A DNA stretch of 64,000 nucleotides from Paraspadella gotoi (taxonomy: Eukaryota; Chaetognatha), in NCBI GenBank assembly GCA_051294375.1, contig CM119271.1, forward strand, positions 2,246,677-2,310,676. Direction: 5' to 3'. Shown here one piece after another: positions 32,126 to 44,184 of this stretch. Under the pieces are notes generated by a model. The model searched no databases and was not told the DNA's origin. It worked only from the letters and a program-made list of their open reading frames with translations. A program made the position numbers and the translations under genes. The first letter of the stretch is position 1, and each line of letters starts with the position of its first letter.

Positions 32126-34036
32126 TTATTTAGTCCCCGACACAAGGCTGTTGAGAATCCTGTTGAAGGCTTTTAGCATGACACGTCGCGTGTAAGAGCG
32201 AATTCTTATCGACTGACTTCCGACCTTGATGGCGTGCTCTTGCAACTAGCGAGTTCCGGTAAAAATGTTGACAAATTTAAATTGGTATAACAAATATAAA
32301 AATTATCCAATCACTTAGTAAATAAGCTATCTCGCCCCCGACTTGAGACGGCCTAAATTGTGAAAATACTTAGCGATCCTCATTAACCAAACAACACAAA
32401 AAAGACGATCCTCGGCCGACTCACGTGCATCTGCTCCAAAATAGGAAGTCGACTCCAAAATTCGGAGAATATTTTGTCAAAATGCGTCTTGGCTGCTGGG
32501 TCGAGCCGATTCTTGGTGGGGGAGGAACAGGCGGCACCCCGGGCCACCTCGTTGAGCAGACTTTTGAAAATCCTTGATGAAAGGAGAGGTAGGAAAGAGG
32601 GGGAAGAAGAGAAAAATGGACACCTGAATCACCAAAAATTTACTATTCTGCCTGCGGGACTTCGCGGGATGCCAATATAAGTGAGTCTTGGCTCACAAGG
32701 CTGAATAAGGTAACTATTGTGGAATAACGGGCGAATAAAACCTGAAATGGGGATGAGTAGTGGTCAGACTCTCCTGAGTGGCGACCTTGGCGAAGAGTTC
32801 CATATTTTTCGATTCGAAGACATCTTCGACCGCGACTTGTTTTCGAGCGATTCCGCGACTAGAAACGTTTTCCCGACCAAAATAGATTATTATATTTATA
32901 CATGAGGGTAGTCAAATGGAAAAGCATTTTTTCTTAAAATATGTTTTTTTTTCTCGGAAAAACATCACCACATTCCGTCCGTAACAGTCCAAGCTTCCAA
33001 AAATATCTGATTCAATTGTTTTACTTCCCAGGACCATATTTCCATATCCCCACACTCCACCCCCCCTCACGTCGGTTTCTCGACGACCCAAGGAATGGCG
33101 TTGTCTTGGCTCGCTCCGACTTTCTTTTTCCCTTCGTCTTCCGCCTTCGACGTCAAATCGGGAAAGAAGCACCTGACCAAGTCGTCGGGGACCAGGGCGG
33201 CCGACTGAGCAAGTTCCGGCGCTAATTCCGGCGTCGGCGGCTCCAGCGGCTCCGACAGCGAAGAGACGCTCGTGTTGCCGGCGAAGTCGTTGAGGAGGTT
33301 CTTAGTGGGGCCGGCGCCGAAAGCCGGAGCGGACGGAGGCGGTCGCCGAGGAGCGGGCGAGCGTCGAGCGGGGCAGAGAGCCTTCGACTGGGCCAAAACG
33401 GCAGAGGGGACAGCCGAAAGGACACCGGAAACCGTCGGAAGTACCGAAGTTGCGTCAGGAGAAACGAGCGAGAGACGGACGCCTGTCGAAAATGAATCTT
33501 TGACAGCCGTCTCGTACTTTTCGGCCATGACTCGAGGACTTTTCGAATCGGAATTTTTCGTGGTAGTGTTTTTATCTGGAGGAACACATCCGCTCTCTAA
33601 CTTTAAGATTTCGTTTTCTTTCTGGATAGGATGTGTTCCGGGCAGCGGCTGTGACGGCGACACGCGAGGGAAACGTTGGCAAATTAGCACAATTTAGCTT
33701 ATTTTGTCTTATTTTGTCTAGCCTATTCTAAAACAACTCATCTTTTATCGTTGGGCCCTAACTTTTTGAAACATAACATAACCCAACCGCTCATTAAATT
33801 CAAAATAATTAACTGACGATGGATTCGTCGCTCGCCGATTTCGACCCGGACTTCCCGAGCTGCTGGTGCTGCGTTACCCGTGCAGGCAAAGACGGCGCCG
33901 GCCGCTGCCGGGAGATGGTGATGTTTTGAAGGTCTTCGTCCACCAAGACGCACCAGCCGTCATAAGGGCACCACTCCATCATTTGACAAACTTTAGTCAT
34001 GATTGACTGAAACTCGTGAATTTTCGACATTTTCAT
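32126..34036 (-). CDS. Unrecognised 393-aa protein
   Basis: Five exons (34036-33818, 33648-33071, 32858-32742, 32572-32425, 32245-32126) join with consistent phases to 393 aa ending LVSGTK, which supports a real gene though I do not recognise the family. The N-terminal 45 residues are compact and conserved-looking (MSKIHEFQSIMTKVCQMMEW, CPYDGWCVLVDEDLQ). Residues 60-270 are low-complexity, Pro/Ser/Ala-rich. The last 120 residues look helical, with FKSLLNEVARG, THFDKIFSEFWSRLPIL and VMLKAFNRILNSL. The first donor (GTCAGT) is the weakest junction; without it the protein would stop at 33809 after 75 aa. An acceptor-like AG ends 30 nt before the ATG. It sits between NDUFB11 (369 nt upstream) and SSUH2 (225 nt downstream). 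Confidence 0.65.
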
Positions 34037-34066
34037 CGAAAGTCGATTTAGTTGTTGTTCTTGCGC

Positions 34067-34100
34067 CTGTTATTGGAACGACGCGGTTAGAAAAAACAAA
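34067..34100 (-). promoter_or_regulatory. Candidate (trans-)splice acceptor upstream of the 393-aa gene
   Basis: On the minus strand, TTTTTTGTTTTTTC tracts are followed by CCAATAACAG ending at 34067, 30 nt before the ATG at 34036. No upstream coding exon with a matching start codon was found between here and the NDUFB11 stop at 34406. Confidence 0.45.
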
Positions 34101-34405
34101 AAACTAGTACACTGATGGACGACTGGCTAAAACTATTCGCTTTTAGTGAAAACCCTCGGTAAATGAACAAAGAAAAATATCTCCACTAAAGGGAGGTAGG
34201 GTTGGCTACAAAGACTTCAAATATATTTTTATCTCCATAGATGCAACGTAAGGGGAAGAATCAAATGAGAAACTTAGAGAAAGACGGGAAGACGGGGGAA
34301 ATGCGAAAAAAAAGCATTTTCTTCCAAAGTCTGTTGGGGGGAAAAAAGAGTGCGATGTGTTCCTTCTCAAAATGTTTTGCAAGGCTTGATATATTGTGCT
34401 TTTTC

Positions 34406-35375
34406 TTAAATAATGGGCTCGACTCCCATGCATTCCAATTCCTCGTCCGAGGGCAGGAGAACCCTCTCGCAGGGGATGTAGTCTGGATCGATGTGAGGGA
34501 TTCCGAGAGCTTCGCGCCGCGCCAACTCCAGATGAGCCTCGCGCTGAACCCAATCGAATTGTCTGAAACCCAAGGGAAGAGAATATTTTGAAAGTTACAC
34601 TTCAAACCCCGGGACAATCCAACCTATCTCACTTGAAGTCGGGGGTGTAATATCCGCAAAAAAAGACGAAAATGACTTGAAAAACCATGAGAAAGGAGAA
34701 AAACCGAAAGTGGGCGTAGTCTTCCATTCGGTCCGTCAAGCTAAACCCATAGGATCTCCAGTTTTCTTTCGAGTTGAGATCCACGCGGTTGAGTCGCATG
34801 AGGTAATTGGACTCCTCCTCCATCTTTTCAGGGGTCCAACTTTGCCAATTGTCCGCATCGGCGCCCCAGCCCTGGAGAGGAAAAGGAGGAAAATGACGGG
34901 AACGAAAGACGGAAGGACGGAATGAGGCAAGAAATATACCAGACGAGCGGCCTCGTCGCCACCAACGTCGCCGCCGCCCCGTTGCCAGTCGATGCCGTCC
35001 TTCCAAGGGGGGAACGTATCTAGGCGGTCCATCTTTCTTGACGAGTCGTTTCCACCGCATCTGCCGGATTAAAAACACGTCGGACGCAGAAAAAAAATTT
35101 GTGTTTTATTCTTTTATATTCTTATTGTGAATAATGAATAAAGAATTATTGCCATTACTAATGGCATCAGCCGTATACCATTTCTTTCTAAATCAAAAAG
35201 ACCAGAGTTGCTAAACGCACCTTACGACGGCCGTGTGAAAGAGTCTTCCAATTTTCGGGACTCCCACCTCGCTCAGTTTCTGCCTTGATGCCGCGTTTAA
35301 CGAAGCTCTCGCGGCGCAGCGGAGCAACCCCTTCCTAAGCGCCGCCGCTTGCTGCAGCACCAACGTTGGCGCCAT
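34406..35375 (-). CDS. NDUFB11: NADH dehydrogenase (ubiquinone) 1 beta subcomplex subunit 11
   Basis: NDUFB11 (ESSS) is an accessory membrane subunit of mitochondrial complex I. Four exons (35375-35221, 35060-34940, 34871-34633, 34562-34406) join in phase to 223 aa. The N-terminus (MAPTLVLQQAAALRKGLLRC) is basic and amphipathic, a likely mitochondrial presequence. A single membrane helix, FFSFLMVFQVIFVFFCG, follows YAHFR, then YYTPDFK and WVQREAHLELARREALGIP, which matches the conserved REAERLV..REANGLP part of the vertebrate protein. It is longer than the human subunit (153 aa), mainly in the matrix N-terminal part. The PHF12 stop is only 119 nt upstream. Confidence 0.88.
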
Positions 35376-35494
35376 TGAAAACTTTACTTTAACGAAAAAT
35401 AAAACTATGAAATATCGAGTGAAAAGATCAACCGGTCGAAGGTAAGTATTTTTAAACAGACTGGCAAAACATAAAAAACAACTAAATTAGCCTC

Positions 35495-38400
35495 TCATAG
35501 AACCGAGAGGACGAAGGTAAGGCATCCGATTTTAATCACAGAGCCATGATGCAGCACGGCGGAGCCTTCCCAGCCAGCCGTGGTCGATCCAGCACACGAG
35601 AGACTTCGGCCGCAACGGCACCTCTTCTCAGCCGATTCAGCTTCTCTCTCTTCCCCATCCTCTGCCGCAACTTCCTCCGTCTCTTTGTTCTTTTTACGTC
35701 CTCCACGCCCTCTCTTTCTCTTTCCCTCCTCCGACGCGGCCGTAAGAAACGTTTCCCTCGCGCCGCCGGCGCCACGACTGTCCTTTCTCCTCCGACCGGC
35801 AATGCGCCTTCCGCCGCATGTTTTTCCAGCGCCACCATCCTTCGTACTTCTCACCTCCACGTCGCATCCGTAGCGAACGTTGTCGACGACGACGCCCTCT
35901 TCGCCGTAATTGAGCATCTCGAAGACGCCCGAGTATTGATCGAAAAAGAGTACAGCGTGGCGCGGAGCGAGACGGGCGGCGCAGGGCGAACCAATCGATG
36001 CAAAATCAAGAAGGCGGACGTCGGAATCGGCGCTGGTGCCGAAGGAGAAAACGGCGCCGGGATAGAGGGGCGCGGGACGAGGATCCGCGTCCGGAAAGAG
36101 TTCGTCGAAAAAGGAGACGAGGGCGAGGGGTTCGCGTTCGTCAACGGCGCTGTGAGGTGCGGGCTCGACAGTTGCAGGGACTAACGGCTGTGGAGGTTGC
36201 TGCGGCGACGCTTGCGGTGCGATCATTAACTGCCGCAACCTATCCAACGCGAGAACCTCGATGAGTTGCCGATCTAGAGAATTGAGTCGCAACTGAAGAT
36301 CGAGTTCGGACACACCAAGAACGCCCGAAGATTGCGGAGCGAGGGAAACGGGTGTGAATTTTTCTTCGCCTCCTGTCGTCCGCCCAGAGTCTTCGACTTT
36401 CGCCACCTCGTCGTTTCTAGCACTCTCTGTATCGCCTCCCTTGTCCGTCAAGGGAACGAGAATGGGCGGCGTCCCGACATCATACGCCTCCTTTTCTTCC
36501 AGAACGGGAGACACGGTCGTGCAGAGCGCTTTGGAGAAAACTTCGTCGTTAGGTTTGGTCGAGGAGTTGGTCCAAGACTTGGTGGACGAAGAATCGCTGG
36601 AGACGTTGAGCGATTCGCGATCGGCTTCGCGATTGTCGGCTGAGGCGATGATCGGAGCGGTGTCGGTTTTTTTGTCATAGTCGGCGTCGGCGTCGTCATC
36701 TTCCTCGTTGGACTCAAAAGTTTTAGTGGCGGCTTCAGTCTCGACGGAGCGTTGGGAGATCAAGCTCTCGTCGCTGATGGATCTATCCGCCGGAGGATCC
36801 GTTTTGTCATCGCCCTTGAAAGAAAAACAATAATGAAATGAAAAATATTTGTTTTTTGTTAATAAAAATTAATAATTAATAATCAATTAAACATCTATTA
36901 ATAAATAGTACGATTCACTGACTTTCGCCAAATGCAGCCTATGTGAACGATTTTAAAACGTGCCATTGAAGTTACGAAGGTTTCATTTTTTTATCAGTTT
37001 GGCCATTTCGCCATAGAAATCTCCAAAACAATGAACTCACCTTTCCTGCTTTACTCTCCTTTACCTCACCCACTCCCAATTTCGGCGCCGCCTCTATCAT
37101 CTCCCGCAGCCACTTCTCCTTCTCCTCCATCATTCTTCTCTGCCTCCGCGCCGTCGCCGCCCCCTTCCGCCCGGCGGGGTCCTCGCCCGACTGGGGCAAG
37201 GCCCGCGGCGGATAACGATAGTGCGCCTTGACGGGAGCCGGAACTCGGATCTTGTTCGGCCTCAGGTCCACCTTTCGCTTGAGCCGAAAGGGCGGATTCT
37301 CCCGGTGCAGCCGGCGGAGAAATCCCGTCTTAATGCTGTTCTCGGAGATGTCCTTGGGGGCGTGTTTGTTCCAGAGGACCATGCGTTCCGTGATACCGAA
37401 CTCGGCGGGGAGAAGTCGTCGATCGATGGCGTGTTCCGGATGGTTAGGGCACATCCAGCGGGTGCCGAGCGGAAGGGAAGTGAGCGGAGGATCGAGGCAA
37501 TCAAGGTGAAAGAGGAGCGGGCAAAAGTCGCACTGGAGCAGCGGCGCAAGACGGCAGGTGCGGGAGCAGACGAAGCAGAAATAGGTGGCGGCGGCGCCTA
37601 GGACGAGGCCCGATTTGGCTTCCACCACCTAGAGAAGGGGGCGAGGCCGAGAGATGAAGGAATTATTTTGGCAAGAAAGAAGAGTGTTTCACGATGGCGT
37701 CATTAACCTCTCAAGAACGAATTCGAGCCAAAAAGTGTGAAAAAGTGCGAATGGTTACGACCTGCTTCTGCTTCGGAGTGACTTCGATCCACTTCCGCCC
37801 GTCCGTCTTCCACTTTCGTTTGCTCGTGCCCGGAATCACGAACGATGTCTGCAGTTCCTTCGGCAGCTCATACTGCAACGGATTCAGCATCTCGGCCGCC
37901 TTGACGAGCAAGTGGATGGGGTGCATACGGGATGGGACGTCGTCCGCGTTGTCTTCGTCCTTCCCCTCGATGGAGACACGCTTGTTGAGCGTCTCCGCGT
38001 CCTTCAAGTCTTCGAGGTCGAACTCCATTGACTCGGAGGCTTTGGGCTTCGGGGTCGGAGACTCCCGGGAATTCGATTCCCTTTTGGGTATTTTGGCCGC
38101 CAGTTTGGATTCCTGACGGAAAGGAGAGAGGGGGGGGAAATAGGGGTCAGATAAACATGGGGCTCAGATAAAGAGCTTAAAAAGAAAAAGGGAAAAACTC
38201 GCCTCTTTTTTCATGGAGCGTCTTTCATTCTCCGGTCTCCAGCTGCCGTCCGAGGAGACCGATATCGCCGCTTCGAAGGGATCGTCCTCTGAACCTTCGT
38301 TGACTATCGAGAGTATGAAAAAAGATGAAGGAAAAAAAGAGGGATGAAAAAAAAAAGAAAAGAACCTTTTCCCGACGCCCTCTTGATGATGGCCCACTCT

Positions 38401-39914
38401 TCCTCCAAGGACGGAAGCTGGTCACCGGTCAGGAGGGCATCGACGTCGGCAGACGAAGGAACCGGGGAAGGGTCGTCGGCGGCCTCGGCGGCAGTCGAGG
38501 AGGCGTTGTGCTTGAAGGGTCGACCTCGCGTCCGGCGGGTAGACGACGACGCGGAGGTGGAAACTTCTGGAATATCCGAGTTGCGCGAGTCTTTCAGGCG
38601 ACTCTCGATGAGTTTGATGTCGTAACTGGGAGATGAAATGCAATAATGAACAAACACGAAATTAACCAAATTACATCAAATTTTATAAATTGACTCTAAA
38701 AACTAACGTAAAGTCGCTGGAACGGTCTTGACTGATGTCGTCCAAAACGACGATGGCATGACCAAGACCCGCCGCCGCCGATGATTCGTTCTAAGATAAA
38801 GTTAAATCAATCAATTTTGATAGGTTAATTCATGTAATTATTTATGCAGACAAAAAAACTTTATACATGGCGCGGACATTGATTCGTTTAGCGCAAAATG
38901 TTTCACTATGCAGGTCGGCGGTGAAACGAACTGAGAAAATAGCTTCATAATGTCAGGGCTAAAACGTAATTATCCTCGCCATTAGCTATCACCTTTCCCA
39001 AACAACACTTTTCCTTATTGGGAGACAATTCGTTCTTCGGAGGACGGCCCCTTCCACGCTTGGCCGGCGGCAAAGCCGGCGTTGAGGGTGTCGGATTTTT
39101 TCCGACGGCATCGTCGTCGCCAGCCAACGGTTTGGAGCGCTTCCGGCCCACGGCGGCGCGAAGAAGGTTCGAGGAAAGCTTCTTTAAAACGCGCTTGGCG
39201 GCCTGAAAGTTTCGAGTAAAAGCAAAAAAGTCATTTACATATTTCAGTGCGACTCACATTGTCTTAATTATTCTCTCTTCAAACCTGAGAATCTGTGCTG
39301 TAGACGGAGGCCACTTCGTCGCTCTCAGAATCCCAGGATTCTTCTAAAGTCGAGGAAAATCGGATGGTCATGGTGCATCTGAGGAGAGAAGAGTCGAAAG
39401 GTGCTCGCGACATAATCGAAATTTTTTATATTTTTTAAATTTCTTTAATAATGTTTCATAATATAAATGCTGCCTTTCGTTATAAACTTAGATCATATCC
39501 TCATAGTTTTATAGTAATTCATTACCGTCGGCATATCCACTCCCCCGGCGGAATGTCGGAATCCTCGAGTGGCGGGTCATGGCAGAGTAGATGAAAAGCG
39601 GCGGGGCATCTGTCGCAGCAGAGAAGATCTCCGCCCTCTTTGCACGCGTCGCAATAGTCGTGGTTCAAGTAGCCCTTGGTGGTTCCTGAACAAGAGAATA
39701 GAGATAGTAAGAGAAAGGTGAGATCCCATCATCTCCCCATGTCGCGCTGCTCACCTTTCCCCGCCGCAGCCTGATCTCTCTCCCTTCGCCGCTGCAGCTT
39801 TTTCTCCTCCCGCTCCTTCCGCAAGGCCTCTTCGCTGACCGGCGGCGCCACGAGGTTGAGGATCTCCTCGAGGAGGCCCTCCTCGTCGCAGGTCTCTTTG
39901 TTGGCGTGGCTCAT
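35495..39914 (-). CDS. PHF12: PHD finger protein 12 (Pf1), Sin3-associated corepressor subunit
   Basis: Ten exons (39914-39755, 39685-39526, 39378-39285, 39202-38966, 38790-38708, 38625-38366, 38303-38203, 38112-37762, 37628-37041, 36814-35495) join in phase to 1,117 aa. PHD1 spans exon 2 ([31 protein letters not shown]). PHD2 is in exon 9 ([36 protein letters not shown]). A C-terminal FHA domain with [20 protein letters not shown] is specific for PHF12. Basic AT-hook-like GRGRPPK and GRPF occur in exons 4 and 6. PHF12 tethers Sin3/HDAC complexes to chromatin in the nucleus. Intron 7 starts with GC (GAG then GCGAGT). Exon 10 has a lysine/arginine-rich insertion inside the FHA region, not typical for the domain. 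Confidence 0.93.
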
Positions 39915-40191
39915 TGCGAGACTCGAGATGATTTGATGACCAAAGAAAAGGGATCGAGGTTTATCCCCGAATCTATCGTCGGAGCTCGATCCTTTGTCCC
40001 ATAAGTCAGATAAGGGTCTGTTGTCCTCTCTCGTTGAGCATAACCGGCTCTAACGCCTCTGAAAAGGCACAAGCAGACCCTTTTCCATCGATCAATCAAA
40101 AGAATAAACGGAAAAATTTTTAAATATAACAAGGAAACAATCCATCTCCAAGAGTTCGGGGTAATTTTTCTTTTCTATCATCGCTCTACTA

Positions 40192-42131
40192 TCATCGCCC
40201 TTCTTCAACGAGCGTTGGCCCAGGACCGGGTCTCGTTAATACGAGAAATTTGACGGCGGGTCGGTCATCCTCGTCCAGCCGCAAATGGGTCAGATCAGGG
40301 AGGTCGTCATCATCATCTTCGGCAGCGAATTGTTTCGCGTCCATACCGCGAACTCGATCCGGATCTTCGAGCTGGATTCCCAACGAGTCGCACAGAAAGT
40401 GAAGCAGACGCTTGGCGTGATGTGAGAGGAAAAATAGGCAGGAGTTGGGGCCGGCGTCGAAAGTGTAACAGAGGACGGGTCGGCCGGCCAAGGAGTTCAC
40501 CGCGTGAACTGGACAAAACGGGAGAAGAACGGGCATTGTCGACGATTGTATTTTTGTTAAGAACGATTATGTGTATTGTGTGTACTGTAGAGGTACATTT
40601 ATTAGCAATGATACAATATTAGAGACATGTTGTTACAATGAGAGATCGTGAGAGAACTAAAGGTAGAAAGCGCGGCACTGATCAAATAAGAGAGAGAGAG
40701 AGAGAGATCAGATCAGTAGCCGGCTTCCCGAGCGACCACCGAACAGAGTGGCCAACTGGGGTCAAATCCGTGGCGACGAAAACGTCGCCACAATACTATA
40801 CACCGTATAGTAGTATTCCATAATTTGTCAATAATTGAACTATCAAATACTTTCGTACCGAGTTGGATGATCTTCATCGAGGCTTCGGTGAGATATGAAA
40901 TTGGTGGGTAGGAGTCGAGACAAGTCGCGTGAAGACTGTTGCTCTCTTTCATCGTTGCTTCGGCGAAGGAAGCAAAGTCACGAGCGGCGATGGCCGCGCG
41001 AAGCTTTTTCAAACTGGGATCAATTTGATGTCACAATAAAAGCAAATGATGTGGATATTATTTGATCATCGTCGCCAAGTCGCTCTACCTCTCGGGGACG
41101 ACAACTTCCGCGCGATGGCGCAAAAGGCTTGAAGTCTCCACGCAGCGTTTCATGCCTTCCGACGAGGGAGTCGATTTACGAACGGCGGAGACGACGACGA
41201 TGCAGACTCGGAGAGTCGGCCAATGAGTTGATGGGAAGAGCTGATTCGAAAAAAGCTCCATGTCCATCAGTCAATCTATCTCGAAACCACGAAGAAAAGT
41301 CGTTCCAACGCCACCTGCTTGGCGATCGAGGGAGCGCCGTCAAAACCCGGATCCCATTCGACGAATCCGCCGTAGACGCTTCGACACGCGCTTCCCGAAC
41401 CTCTTGCGGAAAAAAAATATGAAGGGGACGAGTTGATTTCTAAAGACGTCCAAGTATAAACACACAAAAACTCGCCTCCTCGCTACGTCGGAGATCTCTC
41501 CCTCGACCCCGAAGGCTTTGGCCAGGGCATAGACGAGGCAGGCGTAGCCGGCGGCGGAGGACGCCAATCCCGCCGCCGTCGGAAAGTTGTTGCGGGACTC
41601 GACTAGGGCGCGAACGGAGGAGCCGAGAAGGGGCAATGGATCGACGGAACCGTTGAGGGGAAGAGGATTCGTGGAGGAGCGTTTGCGGGCCCGTCGTCTG
41701 ATCTTGAGATAATTTGCGGGGAAAAGTAGAACGGCAATGAGTTGGTCCTTTTCATTAATTTTCTGCCATCGAACCTCATTGAGACAAGCGATGACTCTGT
41801 TGTTGAGTGGCGCTTTGGCTCCGTCCACAAATATCTCGTCCTCGCCAAAGTCGCGGGAGAGACGGACTCGAGTCGTCGCCGACAGGTGGGCGTGGTCGAG
41901 GGTGACGCTGAAAAGAAACGCGTTCGATTGGTCGATCGTTTCGATGAGCCAGTTTGATTGGTTTATGGATAAACACTTAAACAGTAAACGGCCTCACCTC
42001 AACGACCCGTGCACCGGGAGGTGCAACTCCTCGTCTCTCTTTCCCCAATACTTGACGACGGCGATGTTGACGGGAGCGCGACACGTCACGTCCCTGAGAA
42101 TAATGGGCGAGCCCGAAGGTTTTTCCGTCAT
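40192..42131 (-). CDS. MVD: Diphosphomevalonate decarboxylase
   Basis: MVD makes isopentenyl diphosphate from mevalonate diphosphate with ATP, the last step of the mevalonate pathway, in the cytosol. Seven exons (42131-41998, 41907-41775, 41702-41476, 41402-41315, 41240-41089, 41013-40859, 40508-40192) join in phase to 401 aa (human 400). Visible motifs: [26 protein letters not shown] region, [19 protein letters not shown] (GHMP phosphate loop), [30 protein letters not shown] and YTFDAGPN. Intron 3 starts with GC (GAG then GCGAGT). On the minus strand a T-rich tract and ACAG end only 2 nt before the ATG. A run of acidic residues ([11 protein letters not shown]) near the C-terminus is lineage-specific. 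Confidence 0.97.
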
Positions 42132-42133
42132 GA

Positions 42134-42152
42134 CTGTAAAAAAAATAAGTCG
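42134..42152 (-). promoter_or_regulatory. Splice acceptor 2 nt upstream of the MVD start codon
   Basis: Minus-strand sequence CTTATTTTTTTTACAG ends at 42134 and is followed by TC and then the ATG. This is a strong acceptor with no coding exon needed upstream, so it is either the end of a 5'-UTR intron or a spliced-leader acceptor. The TPD52 stop is 511 nt upstream. Confidence 0.6.
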
Positions 42153-42642
42153 GTAAAAAAATATATACGCGCCGGCCATCCTCCGATTTAACGAATCATT
42201 AATTAACTTTAATAGTTTCGATCAACGAGCAAAAAGAAGATTAAAGAGGAACATTGCGATTATTATTTTTTTTTTAAAAGAACAAATACGCAGACTTTTC
42301 TCACCCGAATGGACTAGACAACGATGTTTTGTTTAATTTAAAAAGCGAATAAAAATGACACGAAAAGTAGTTAAAGGCACATATCTATTTCTAGTATAAA
42401 GTCTTTCTAATCCGCCACCAATTGGTTTAAATATATCACAAACGTACGTCAGATTAGATATTTCATTCAAGTAGACCTCATTTAAATTTAAGACTAAGAT
42501 TTGAATTTGACGAAAACACTAAACAAGTATCTTAGATAACCTAGACACTTTTATTGGCACCGATAAATGTAATGTTAAAAAAAAAAAAATTAAAAAGTCG
42601 TTAAGTAAAATAATGTAAAAAAAAGGAATTCCATCGAGAGGC

Positions 42643-43825
42643 TCAGCTATTAACGTTCGATCCTCCTTGTTCAACGACGTCGCCGAGGAAAGTGTCGCTG
42701 GCGCTCGCAGTAGCTGGTCCACCATCCCCACTCGACGCTCCTACTCCGGCCGCTCCTCCTCCCATGACCTTGCTCCTCAACATGGCCCAAGTAGAACTGA
42801 CGCTGGCGCCGACGGCCTGGAACGTGGGCGACGCCCTCACGTCCTCCACACTCCGGCTGACGTAACTTCCGGTGACGTCGACGGCCGAGTATATTTGACC
42901 GCCGATCCGCTGTCGACTCGGTTGGGAGTCGTCGTACTTCTTTTTGGCGGCGGCGGCGGCGTCGGAGACGAATCGGCCAGTTTTCTGGGAGACGTTTTGG
43001 AGCGTGGAAGAGGTTTTCTGGTAAGACTCGGACTCTTTGATGGTCTGTGGAATTTGTGGTGTGCATTAATTGATTAATAAGGCTACGTAAAATAAAAAAA
43101 ACGCGGGATTAGTTAATAGTCAACCTTTAACGTCGATGATACGTCGGCCTTAAACTCATCGAGTTGTGTGATCCCAAGTTGGCGCTTCAACTCAGCGGCC
43201 CGCCGCATTTTAGCCTGGTGATTCAAGTAGTTATGTAAAACATTTTTATTCGTAATAATGAATATATAAATACACAATTATTGAATAAAAATAATGCCAA
43301 AATCAAAAACATTTTCGTCCAATTCGACACCCGGATTTTTTGATTGGTTGACTATTTAAAAAAGTTCATAATAATCTTGCTTAAACTCCGAACAAAAAAA
43401 TATTTATGAATTTAAATTTGTGTTGCTCAAATAAAATGGAATCTCCTCAAAACCTGCATGACGAGTCGCAACGTTCTCGTCTCCTCTTCCACCTTGAGCA
43501 ACTCCTCCGCCCACGCCCGCCTCTGCTCCTCCGAGGGGGCCGCCATCGCAACCGCTTCTGGCGAACCGCCACGCCCACCGAGCCCGGACGATCCCACGGA
43601 AGAAGAAAGCCCGGCTTGGCTCGTGGGCCGGCTCTCGATCGAGCCGTAGCCGAGCCCGGATTGGCTGGTGGGCCGACTGTTGCCGTCGGTGACGAAGAAA
43701 CCGCTCTCGGCGGACTCGCTCCGGCCGAGGACGTCGTCCTCGGCATCTTTAAAGTCGTCGTCGGCGACGGAGATTTTTCCTTCGTCGAAATTAAAATCCG
43801 ACGAAAGAGGTTGTTCACCCGCCAT
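42643..43825 (-). CDS. TPD52: Tumour protein D52 family member
   Basis: Three exons (43825-43454, 43214-43125, 43044-42643) join in phase to 287 aa. Typical features in order: an acidic N-terminus (FDEGKISVADDDFKDAEDD), the coiled coil WAEELLKVEEETRTLRLVM then AKMRRAAELKRQLGIT, LDEFKADVSSTLK, YQKTSSTLQNVSQKTG and the C-terminal SVEDVRASPTFQAVG..WAMLRSKVMGG. D52 proteins bind each other through the coiled coil and act in vesicle trafficking and exocytosis in the cytoplasm. The Ser-rich RPTSQSGLGYGSIESRPTSQ duplicated stretch before the coiled coil is not part of the vertebrate core. The gene starts 359 nt after CWF19L1 stops. Confidence 0.92.
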
Positions 43826-44184
43826 GATTTAATCTTCGCGGATAACAATAACAATTTAGGAATATCAATTTTGAGGCAGGATCGTCTCTAAAACTTCATG
43901 ATTTACGAGGTATTTTCAAACCTACCAAAAAAACCAAAACAATTCCGTATCAATAATCATTAAAGCCCGAGGCGAGTCACGATGGCAACGAAGATTAGTA
44001 ATAATTGGCGCGAAAATGCTTCACGTAATATGACACATACGACGTTACATAAAAAAACGTCCGAAATAACGAGGCACGATGAAAATGGATATTGGAAAAC
44101 GAGACCAGAAAAAAAAAATCAACGACAAAATTCGTTAAAAAATACAAAACGAAGAAAACAAAAAAAAAAAAGTCAATTGATCCA

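Noticed and set aside
33809-34036. 75-aa stand-alone gene
   Set aside because: A donor at 33817 joins it in phase to four more exons, and the total length fits one open frame, although the donor GTCAGT is weak.
35546-36264. Long plus-strand open frames opposite PHF12 exon 10
   Set aside because: They are shadows of a GC-rich coding exon on the other strand; no domain is seen and the PHF12 frame is intact with an FHA domain.
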